Source: Roseimaritima sediminicola
GTDB lineage: Bacteria > Planctomycetota > Planctomycetia > Pirellulales > Pirellulaceae
Direction: 5' to 3'
Length of the DNA: 64,000 nt
Assembly (NCBI RefSeq): GCF_009618275.1
Contig: NZ_WIAD01000018.1
Location: 29,146 to 93,145 of the forward strand
Notes under the pieces: model-generated
Database searches by the model: none
What the model was told of the DNA's origin: nothing
Seen by the model: the letters and a program-made list of their open reading frames with translations, nothing else
Shown here: positions 35,779-43,183 of the stretch, in pieces
How positions within the stretch are numbered: position 1 is the stretch's first letter
Layout: the number at the start of each line of letters is the position of its first letter
Made by a program: the position numbers and the translations under genes

Positions 35779-36890
35779 AGATCCGCAAGCGAGCTCTTTC
35801 ACGGCGAACGTTGTTGCGTGGTACCGGCGCGGCGATCGGCCTACCGCTGCTCGACGCCATGGTCCCCGCCCTCACGGCCACCGCCGCCACGGCGGCCGGC
35901 GACGCCGCCCTGCGACGGCTGGCCTACGTCTACATTCCGATGGGCTACCACGCTGAGGAATGGACCCCCAAGGGTTCGTCGCTGGAACTGGCGATGGACA
36001 CGATGAATACGGTCGGCCAATGCGACAACGGTTACGCCTGCGTCTACCAAAATAATTTGTCTTGGTCTTCGCCCACGACCCCTCTGCCATCGGAAGCCCA
36101 TCCGCGGTTGGTTTTTGAAATGCTGTTCGGCGATGGCGGTTCGCCGGAGCGACGCAGCGCCCAACGCCAGCGTCGCGCCAGCTTGTTGGATTCCGTCACG
36201 ACCGAAATGCAACGGCTGAAAACCCAACTCGGCGGCTCGGACCGTCACCGAGTGGACTCGTATCTGGAAAGCATCCGCGAGGTCGAGCGACGGATCGAAC
36301 AGGCCGAACGCAGTGCTCGCGACAATCCGTTGCCGGACCTGGACCGTCCGATCGGCGTTCCGGATTCCTATGCCGCCCACGCCGAGCTGATGTTCGACCT
36401 GCAAGCGTTGGCGTTTCAAGGCGATATCACCCGCGTGATCACGTTTCAGTTGGCGCGAGAAACCAGCAACCGCACCTATCCGGAAATCGGAGTTCCCGAT
36501 CCGCATCATCCGGTCACGCACCATGGCAACCGTCCGGACAAGCTGGCCAAGGTCGCCAAAATCAATCAATTCCACGTCTCGCTGTTTGCCAAGTACTTGG
36601 AAAAACTGCGTTCGATCCCCGAAGGCAACGGTACGCTGCTGGACCATGCCCTGTTGATGTACGGCAGCGGGATGGGCAATCCGGATGCTCACGACCACAG
36701 CGACCTGCCGGTCCTGTTGGCCGGCGGTGCGGCCGGACGGATGCGCGGCGGACGTCACATGCGTTTCGATCAACCTACCCCGCTGTCCAACCTGCACCTG
36801 ACCTTGCTGAACAAAGTGGGCGTGCCGCTGGAGACGTTTGCCGACAGTACGGGCACGATTGATCATCTCTTTGACCCGGTGAATCTGTAA
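35775..36890 (+). CDS. DUF1552 protein, internally shortened
   Basis: The 371-residue product has a twin-arginine-like N-terminus (SRRTLLRGTGAAIGLPLL). It then shows family blocks MGYHAEEWTPKG, GQCDNGYACVYQNNLSWSSP, RVITFQLARETSNRTYPEIG, HHPVTHHGNRPDKLAKV and LLMYGSGMGNPDAHDHSDLP. Members I remember are about 430-450 residues, with a segment of about 75 residues between the WTP block and the SLELAMDTMNTVGQ block. Here WTPKG runs straight into SSLELAMD, so an in-frame deletion seems likely. It overlaps the preceding broken gene by 4 nt (ATGA), the usual pairing of DUF1592 and DUF1552 genes. Function is unknown; location is periplasmic. Confidence 0.88.
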   Translation: MKIRKRALSRRTLLRGTGAAIGLPLLDAMVPALTATAATAAGDAALRRLAYVYIPMGYHAEEWTPKGSSLELAMDTMNTVGQCDNGYACVYQNNLSWSSPTTPLPSEAHPRLVFEMLFGDGGSPERRSAQRQRRASLLDSVTTEMQRLKTQLGGSDRHRVDSYLESIREVERRIEQAERSARDNPLPDLDRPIGVPDSYAAHAELMFDLQALAFQGDITRVITFQLARETSNRTYPEIGVPDPHHPVTHHGNRPDKLAKVAKINQFHVSLFAKYLEKLRSIPEGNGTLLDHALLMYGSGMGNPDAHDHSDLPVLLAGGAAGRMRGGRHMRFDQPTPLSNLHLTLLNKVGVPLETFADSTGTIDHLFDPVNL

Positions 36891-36893
36891 ACC

Positions 36894-38417
36894 ATGCGGT
36901 TGCATACTCTGTCGCACGTCCTTGCGCTGCCGCCTGTTCGACACCTTCCTCCCGGTGGAAGCTCGGCGTTTTCCAGTCCAGAGCGGCCCTCGTGCGGACG
37001 GGAGCACGGCTTTCTTCGATTGGCGATCCTTGGGATCATCGTCGCAGCGATCGCATCGGTGCCCAGCATCGCTGCCGCCCAATCCCAACCCGCCCCTTCT
37101 CGCCCGGCGACCACAGCCGAGACGGCCACCGCAGTCAAACCCGACGCCGCCGGCAGAACTCCGCTGCACCATGCCGCGATCCAGGGAGATCTTGAGGAAG
37201 TTAAATCGCTGCTGGCCAGCGGTGCCGACGTGGATGCAGCCACGCGATATGGCGTTACGCCGCTGCGGATCGCCTGCACAGCCGGCGACGCGGCGATGGT
37301 TCGCGTCCTGTTGGCCGCCGAGGCGGATCCCCAGCGACTTCTGCCCGGCGAGGAGACGTTGTTGATGTTGGCCAGCCGTGTCGGCAACCGCGAAGTGGTC
37401 GAGGCGTTGCTCCATCACGGCGCGGATGTCAACGCGGTTCAGCGTCGCGGCCAGACCGCCTTGATGTGGGCTGCGGCGGCGGGACACGAAGCCGTCGTCG
37501 ATCTGCTGCTCGAACATGGTGCCGATGTCGATGCGACGCTGGAGTCCGGCTTTACAGCGTTTCATTTCGCCGCGCGTGAGGGACGGCTGGCCGTGGTGCG
37601 TCGGTTGTTGAACGCCGGCGTGGACGTCAGCGCGGTCATGAAACCCAAACGCACCGGTGGGCGGTCACCACGGGCTCGCATGTCCGCCCTGATGCTGGCG
37701 GTCGAAAGCGGACACTTCGAAGTGGCTCTGGCGCTCGTCGACGCCGGCGCCGACCCCAACGACCAACGCAGCGGGTACGCGCCGCTGCACGCCCTCTCGT
37801 GGGTCCGTCGGCCTAGCCGCGGCGACAACCCGGCGGGCGATCCGCCGCCCCGCGGCAGCGGCAACGTCGACAGTTTGGCGTTCGTGCAGGAATTGGTCAC
37901 TCGAGGGGCCGATGTGAATCTGCAACTGCAACGTGGCGGCGCCGGGAAAGCTCGCCTGAACCCTCGCGGTGCACCCCCCCTGCTGTTCGCCTCCTTCACC
38001 GCCGACTTGCCGCTGATGCGACAATTGATGCAGTGCGGTGCGGACGTGTCGTTGGCAAACAGCGATGGTTGCACGCCGATGCTGGCCGCGGCCGGTGTGG
38101 GAGTGTTTGTGGCCGACGAGTATCCGGGAACCGAGACCGAGGTCTTGGCCGCCGTCGAGCAATTGTTCGACTGGGGCGCCGACCTGCATGTCGTCGACGA
38201 CAACGGCGAGACGGTCATGCACGGAGCGGCCTATCGCAGTTTCCCGCGCGTCGTCGAGTTATTCGCGGACTTGGGGGCGAGGCCGGAAGTCTGGAACCGC
38301 AAGAACGCGTTGGGCTCCACCCCGCTGGAAGTCGCTCAGGGAAAACGACCGGGCTCCTTCAAACCGAACCGCCCCACGCAGCAAGCCCTGATCAAAGCAG
38401 CCCAGCAGAAAACGTAG
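36894..38417 (+). CDS. Secreted or membrane-anchored ankyrin-repeat protein
   Basis: The 507-residue protein has a hydrophobic signal or anchor at about 43-62 (LAILGIIVAAIASVPSIAAA), then at least eight ankyrin repeats. Examples are AGRTPLHHAAIQGDLEEVKS, GQTALMWAAAAGHEAVVDLL and GETVMHGAAYRSFPRVVELF. An insertion rich in Pro/Arg/Gly (near 305-320) breaks the array. It starts 3 nt after the DUF1552 stop, so the three genes form an operon. Ankyrin proteins follow DUF1592/DUF1552 pairs in other planctomycetes, as I recall. An ATG further in could shorten the unusual 40-residue N-terminus. Confidence 0.88.
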   Translation: MRLHTLSHVLALPPVRHLPPGGSSAFSSPERPSCGREHGFLRLAILGIIVAAIASVPSIAAAQSQPAPSRPATTAETATAVKPDAAGRTPLHHAAIQGDLEEVKSLLASGADVDAATRYGVTPLRIACTAGDAAMVRVLLAAEADPQRLLPGEETLLMLASRVGNREVVEALLHHGADVNAVQRRGQTALMWAAAAGHEAVVDLLLEHGADVDATLESGFTAFHFAAREGRLAVVRRLLNAGVDVSAVMKPKRTGGRSPRARMSALMLAVESGHFEVALALVDAGADPNDQRSGYAPLHALSWVRRPSRGDNPAGDPPPRGSGNVDSLAFVQELVTRGADVNLQLQRGGAGKARLNPRGAPPLLFASFTADLPLMRQLMQCGADVSLANSDGCTPMLAAAGVGVFVADEYPGTETEVLAAVEQLFDWGADLHVVDDNGETVMHGAAYRSFPRVVELFADLGARPEVWNRKNALGSTPLEVAQGKRPGSFKPNRPTQQALIKAAQQKT

Positions 38418-38465
38418 TAACGAAAACCTTAAACAATCGAGATCGTTTTCTGCCCTCACCCCCAA

Positions 38466-38520
38466 CCTCTCGGCCCGCCGGCCTGGGCAAGCACCACTCG
38501 CCCAAGCCGGCGGGGAGAGG
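38466..38520. terminator. GC-rich hairpin between convergent genes
   Basis: Arms 38466-38488 and 38500-38520 pair imperfectly (one bulge, few mismatches) around an 11-nt loop. It lies between the ankyrin gene and the minus-strand GNAT gene, so it can terminate both. Its outer CCTCTC/GAGAGGGGAG edges match those of the hairpin at 1373-1428. Confidence 0.65.
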
Positions 38521-38549
38521 GGAGTAAACGTTCGTAGGGAGAGTCGTGC

Positions 38550-39695
38550 TCAGAACGGCACGCTCGTCACAGGCGGCCGGCCCAGTTGGCTTCGCACCCA
38601 CTGCTTGGCATCGAAGGCCGCGTCCCAGGCGGCTTGCCGGAGGCGCGGCGTTCGCGACGGGGCAACGGCGTAAAGCGTAACGACGCGCCGCGGCTTGCCC
38701 TGTAAACGTTCCTTGTAGGGTTCGTCGCCCCGCATCATGTCGATGCCCGCCATCGCCTGCTCGTAGACGAACTGCATGGTCGAGGCGGTTATCAGATGAC
38801 CGGGCTCGAGTTCTTGATGAGCGACATCCATGGCCGAGGAATAGCAGTAGACGACGCGGTTGTCACCGACCAGCTGCATCTCCAGTGCAATGGGTTGGTC
38901 ACCGCGGAGCACGACCGGCATTCGCAGTTGGCCTCGCAGGTATAACCGCTGGGCCACTTCAACGGCAAATCGCCGCATCGACTCGCTGGCAAAGCTGCCG
39001 GGTTGGCCCAAGGCTTCCCAGCGCACTTGATGGATCGCGATCAACTGCTCGACCGCCTCGACCACGTCATGCTGGTCGGCGAGCGGCCGCCAGGACAGTT
39101 CGGGATGCTCGTCCACACGCTTGCAGCGTCGCCGCGTCTTCTTGCGGTTCGTCTTGCTCAGGCCGGCCAGATACTGCTGCCAGGTTTCCTCGCCTGTCGC
39201 TTTGAACCACAGATTCATTCTGGACAGCGTTTGCACGGTGACGCGTGCATCCTGTAGGGAGGAAACCAAACCTTTGATCGTCTGGTCGCCTTCGACGATG
39301 CCGTCGATGTCCAACAGGTCCCAGTAATCGGCGGACGATTTGGCCGCCGCGGCCAACCAGTGACCGACTTCGCGGCCGATCTGTTGGGGGTCCTGATCCT
39401 GGGCGATCAGGATGGAGACGTGATCGGTACAGGCGTCGCCTTGCCCGAGGGCGGAGAGCACGGCGCGACTGCGCCGCTGCCAACGGTACAGCGGCAGTAC
39501 GGCGACCAGCCGTTCGCAGCGGTCCCGCACGGTCACCAGATACGGCTCGCTGGTCGCAGCCAAAGCGGGCCGAAAACACTGCCACCAGCACTGCAGCCAA
39601 GTCGCCTGACGCATTGGATTGCCGGCCGAAAGCTGGTTCCAGACCGGGGCGTCGGACAGCAGTTCAATGGTGTTTTCGCGACGAATTTGGTACAC
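38550..39695 (-). CDS. GNAT-family acyltransferase (FemAB/BioF2-like)
   Basis: The 381-residue protein resembles two-lobed acetyltransferase_6/FemAB-like proteins. The first lobe reads ATWLQCWWQCFRPAL and LVAVLPLYRWQRR. The second has QYLAGLSKTNRKKTRRRCKR and the late block YCYSSAMDVAHQELEPGHLI, then MMRGDEPYKERL. This MRGDEPYK-type ending is common in exopolysaccharide-associated GNAT proteins. The start is a GTG. There are no membrane segments. The substrate is unknown; polysaccharide or peptidoglycan modification is an inference from family members. It is convergent with the ankyrin gene. Confidence 0.8.
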   Translation of the reverse strand: MYQIRRENTIELLSDAPVWNQLSAGNPMRQATWLQCWWQCFRPALAATSEPYLVTVRDRCERLVAVLPLYRWQRRSRAVLSALGQGDACTDHVSILIAQDQDPQQIGREVGHWLAAAAKSSADYWDLLDIDGIVEGDQTIKGLVSSLQDARVTVQTLSRMNLWFKATGEETWQQYLAGLSKTNRKKTRRRCKRVDEHPELSWRPLADQHDVVEAVEQLIAIHQVRWEALGQPGSFASESMRRFAVEVAQRLYLRGQLRMPVVLRGDQPIALEMQLVGDNRVVYCYSSAMDVAHQELEPGHLITASTMQFVYEQAMAGIDMMRGDEPYKERLQGKPRRVVTLYAVAPSRTPRLRQAAWDAAFDAKQWVRSQLGRPPVTSVPF

Positions 39696-39949
39696 GGCTT
39701 CAGCACAGATGGGGATGGTCGGGAGATCGGAAAACTCTAGCTCATCCTTCGTCGCCGGTCGCTGCCGGGCTGCCGCAGCGGATAAAATCCCCGGCGTTTT
39801 CGGCCGACATAATCCCTACCACCGGTTCATCGCTCGATCGCACCGTATATTAGAATCACCACGCGTCGTCGTGGCGTTCGCCGTCCCAGAAGGCGATCTT
39901 TGTTCACCCTCGGCTTTTTTGCTCACCCTCGAAATTGAAGAGCACGCCC

Positions 39950-41212
39950 ATGCAGTCCTTGTCGTTCGCTTTGATGGTGCTGGCCGCCACGGTCCCACAG
40001 TTGGTCGGCCCACAGATGGCCTTGGCCGGCGATTGGTCTCTGTTTCGTGGCGGCGACGCGGCCGGATACGTCCCCGAAGCTCAGTTGCCACTGCAGTGGA
40101 CGGCGAACGATTACGCCTGGCAGTTCGACCTGGAGAACCGCGACGTGGGTTCGCCCGTCATCGCTGGGGGCAAAGCTTTTTTGCTGAGCAGCGATCCACA
40201 GTCCAGTCAACGGCGGATCATTGCGGTTGATTTGAAATCCGGCGAGCCGCTGTGGCAGCGTAAATACACTTCCACGCCGCATCGCTTGCACCAGCGCAAT
40301 TCCTACGCCAGCAGCACCCCGGCAGCGACAGATCGCTTCGTATTCTTCGCTTATTCCGAACCGGACCACACCTATCTGAAGTGTCTCGATCACGACGGCC
40401 GAGAGATGTGGAGCCGTGACTTTGGGCGGTGGGTCAGCCAGCACGGCTTCGGCACCTCGCCGACCCTGATCGGAGATCTGTTGATCCTGTTCGTTTCCCA
40501 GCAGGCCGATCAGTTGCGTGAGGGAGTCGAACCGGGACAAAGCCGCATGATCGCCGTGCGTCCGGATACCGGAGAAACCGTCTGGGAAACGCCCCTGACT
40601 ACCACGCGGGCCTGTTACGGCGTGCCGCGTTTGTACCAGAACGATCAGGGCGAGAAACAAATCGTGGCGGCCAATACCGGCGATGGCCTGTTCGGTTTGG
40701 ATTACGCCACGGGCAAGAAACTGTGGAACAACAAGGTGTTTCGGGCCCGCTGTGTCAGCAGTCCCTTGGTGGTCGACGATCTGGTCATCGGCACCGCGGG
40801 CAGCGGCGGTGGCGGAAACCATTTGGTGGCCGTGCGGCCCGCCGGCGACGAAGCCGAGGAGGTGTTCCGTATCGAATCCGCCGCGCCGTATGTGCCCACG
40901 CCCGCGGTGGTCGGCCATCATCTGTACATGGTCGACGACAAAGGCATCGCCTCGTGCGTGGATGCTCGGGACGGTTCGGTGCTGTGGCGAAAACGCGTCG
41001 GCGGTAACTACGGTGCGTCGCCCGTGGTGTTGGGCAATAAAGTGTTGCTGATCAGTTTGTCGGGTGAAGCCACGGTGCTGGAGGCGGCCACCGAATTTAA
41101 CCAGCTGAGCCAATTCGACCTGGGCGGTCCGGTCGGTGCGACGCCCGTCTACGGCGACGGCAAACTGCTGCTCCGCATCGGCGAACAGCTCTGCTGTCTC
41201 AGCGGCATCTGA
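39950..41212 (+). CDS. Secreted PQQ-like beta-propeller protein
   Basis: The 420-residue protein has a signal peptide (about 1-27) followed by WSLFRGGDAAGYVPEAQLPL, the usual opening of planctomycete PQQ-binding-like proteins. Repeating blades have the AxDxxxGxxxW tryptophan-docking pattern: VDLKSGEPLWQRKY, VRPDTGETVWETPL, LDYATGKKLWNNKV and VDARDGSVLWRKRV. The fold is an eight-bladed propeller related to BamB and quinoprotein dehydrogenases, but no PQQ-site catalytic block is evident, so a structural or binding role is likely. ATG 39950 was chosen over an in-frame TTG 15 nt earlier. The REP array begins immediately after its stop codon. Confidence 0.9.
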   Translation: MQSLSFALMVLAATVPQLVGPQMALAGDWSLFRGGDAAGYVPEAQLPLQWTANDYAWQFDLENRDVGSPVIAGGKAFLLSSDPQSSQRRIIAVDLKSGEPLWQRKYTSTPHRLHQRNSYASSTPAATDRFVFFAYSEPDHTYLKCLDHDGREMWSRDFGRWVSQHGFGTSPTLIGDLLILFVSQQADQLREGVEPGQSRMIAVRPDTGETVWETPLTTTRACYGVPRLYQNDQGEKQIVAANTGDGLFGLDYATGKKLWNNKVFRARCVSSPLVVDDLVIGTAGSGGGGNHLVAVRPAGDEAEEVFRIESAAPYVPTPAVVGHHLYMVDDKGIASCVDARDGSVLWRKRVGGNYGASPVVLGNKVLLISLSGEATVLEAATEFNQLSQFDLGGPVGATPVYGDGKLLLRIGEQLCCLSGI

Positions 41213-41968
41213 GCCGCCGGCGCGTTAGCGTCCGGTTCCCATCAGCCGCTGGCGTGCTAGCGCCAGGTTCCATCAGCCGCTGACGCGCTAGCGTCAGGTT
41301 CCATCAGCCGCTGACGCGCTAGCGTCCGGTTCCATCAGCCGCTGACGCGCTAGCGTCCGGTTCTGCCGCCGCGCCGGTGCACGGCGACACGTCGCACGCG
41401 GCAACCGTGGGCTAGCGCCCCGCGGCTGATGATGATGCCACGCGTTAGCGTCCGGTTCCATCAGCCGCCACGCGCTAGCGTACGGTTCCATCAGCCGCCA
41501 CGCGCTAGCGTCCGGTTCCATCAGCCGCCACGCGCTAGCGTCCGGTTCTGCCGCCGCGCCGGTGCACGGCGACACGTCGCACGCGGCAACCGTGGGCTAG
41601 CGCCCCGCGGCTGATGATGCCAAGCGCTAGCGCACGGTTCTGCGGCCGCGCCGGTGCACGGCGACACGTCGCACGCGGCAACCGTGGGCTAGCGCCCCGC
41701 GGCTGATGGTGATGCCACGCCCTAGCGTACGGTTCCCATCAGCCGCCACGCGCTAGCGTCCGGTTCTGCCGCCGCGCCGGTGCACGGCGACACGTCGCAC
41801 GCGGCAACCGTGGGCTAGCGCCCCGCGGCTGATGGTGATGCCACGCGTTAGCGTCCGGTTCCATCAGCCGCCACGCGCTAGCGTCCGGTTCCGCGGCCGC
41901 GCCGATGCACCGCGACACGTCACACGCGGCAACCGTGGGCTAGCGCCCTGCGGCTGATGATGTTGCGG
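41213..41968. repeat. REP array, left of the RAYT transposase
   Basis: The array mixes a short unit of about 30 bp (CGCTAGCGTCCGGTTCCATC followed by AGCCGCCACG) with a longer palindromic unit of about 90 bp. The long unit starts the same way, passes through a GC-rich centre and ends in the inverted form (AACCGTGGGCTAGCGCC). Five long units begin near 41349, 41531, 41624, 41752 and 41875. Ends CGCTAGC and GCTAGCG are complementary, so each long unit can fold as a hairpin. The centre mostly reads CACGGCGACACGTCGC. The array contains no gene; short open frames within it are repeat artefacts. Confidence 0.95.
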
Positions 41969-41989
41969 CTGATGACCGGACAGCCGACA

Positions 41990-42478
41990 TCAATATTTTG
42001 GCAAATGCATTCGATCCTGTGCTTCGTTCACATACCGCACCACCAACTCCAAATCGTCTTCGGTATTAATGCATTCCCAATCGCCGAGCTTGGTCCATAC
42101 CGGCCGACCGTGAAAAACTTCCCAGTGCTCACGCAGCCCGCGGGTGGCGTTCGCTTTCAGCTGATCCCGGACTGTTGCTCCCGAATAATTCGGGGCCGTC
42201 ACGACCGCATGCACGTGATTGGTGCGGGCTGACCTGGCCCAGACTTTCCAGCCGCGGGTTTCGCCATGTCGATCGATTTCCTGTTCCACAACTACTTGCT
42301 GCTGAGCATTGAGAAGTTGGATCGTGTGTTTCAACCGTTCGCGTCGCCACTGTGCAAGTTTCGGTTGTGGAAGCTGTTGACCTTTGAAACGTTTTCGCCA
42401 CCCCCGCTCGTCGCCTTGGAGAAATGTTCCGTAAACGGTCCACGTGATGAAGAAGGCAAGCGGTTCGTCGTGGTTCAT
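41990..42478 (-). CDS. REP-associated tyrosine transposase (RAYT, Y1/HUH)
   Basis: The 162-residue protein shows the IS200-like Y1 transposase plan: FITWTVYGTFLQGDERGW near the N-terminus, the HUH metal motif H88-V-H90 in SARTNHVHAVVTAP, and a candidate nucleophile Tyr149 in ELVVRYVNEAQDR. RAYTs nick single-stranded REP hairpins and are thought to spread REP elements. This gene sits exactly between two REP arrays, as expected. All catalytic residues look present, so it may be active. It is AT-richer than its surroundings. It stands alone on the minus strand. Confidence 0.92.
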   Translation of the reverse strand: MNHDEPLAFFITWTVYGTFLQGDERGWRKRFKGQQLPQPKLAQWRRERLKHTIQLLNAQQQVVVEQEIDRHGETRGWKVWARSARTNHVHAVVTAPNYSGATVRDQLKANATRGLREHWEVFHGRPVWTKLGDWECINTEDDLELVVRYVNEAQDRMHLPKY

Positions 42479-42572
42479 GGGATATTCTCACCAAGCCCGC
42501 AGAATTGAACAATCGCCGAAGTCGTTTTGAAATGGAAGTATCGAGTGTAGCAAATCGCCGAAAACGGTGGGT

Positions 42573-43080
42573 ATCAGCCGCCACGCGCTAGCGTCCGGTT
42601 CTGCCGCCGCGCCGGTGCACCGCGTCGCGTCGCACGCGGCAACCGTGGGCTAGCGCCTTGCGGCTGATGGTGATGCCGACGCGCTAGCGTCCGGTTCCAT
42701 CAGCCGCCACGCGCTAGCGTACGGTTCCATCAGCCGCCACGCGTTAGCGTCCGGTTCCATCAGCCGCCACGCGCTAGCGTACGGTTCTGCCGCCGCGCCG
42801 GTGCACCGCGTCGCGTCGCACGCGGCAACCGTGGGCTAGCGCCCCGCGGCTGATGATGATGCCACGCGCTAGCGTACGGTTCCATCAGCCGCCACGCGCT
42901 AGCGTACGGTTCTGCCGCCGCGCCGGTGCACCGCGTCGCGTCGCACGCGGCAACCGTGGGCTAGCGCCCCGCGGCTGATGATGCCAAGCGCTAGCGTACG
43001 GTTCTGCCGCCGCGCCGATGCACCGCGTCGCGTCGCACGCGGCAACCGTGGGCTAGCGCCCCGCGGCTGATGACGATGCG
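42573..43080. repeat. REP array, right of the RAYT transposase
   Basis: The same short and long units as in the left array are present in the same orientation. Long units begin near 42584, 42776, 42897 and 42985. Here the hairpin centre reads CACCGCGTCGCGTCGC in every copy, unlike the left array, so the two arrays have been homogenised separately. The array ends about 100 nt before the EF-G-like start codon and may carry part of its leader. Confidence 0.95.
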
Positions 43081-43183
43081 GCTGGGCACCCGGTTCCCCA
43101 GAGGGCCCGGCAAATCCCTTATGCTATACGGGCAACGCGGACTGCAGAGACTTGATTTGCCCTATCCCAGCGGAGGACGTGTC

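Noticed and set aside
35841..37565. 574-codon minus-strand frame
   Set aside because: It is antisense to the DUF1552 and ankyrin genes, with His/Gln/Val-rich shadow composition.
41294..41614. Small repetitive open frames (EPDASAWRLM-type and VRFHQPPRAS-type repeats)
   Set aside because: These are translations of the REP array in both strands, not genes.
41213..43080. CRISPR-like array
   Set aside because: Repeats are contiguous palindromic units without unique spacers of uniform length, and no cas genes are present. The RAYT gene explains them as REP elements.
43070..43183. N-terminal extension of the EF-G-like protein
   Set aside because: These codons start inside the REP array. GGAGGA precedes ATG 43184, and homology begins there.
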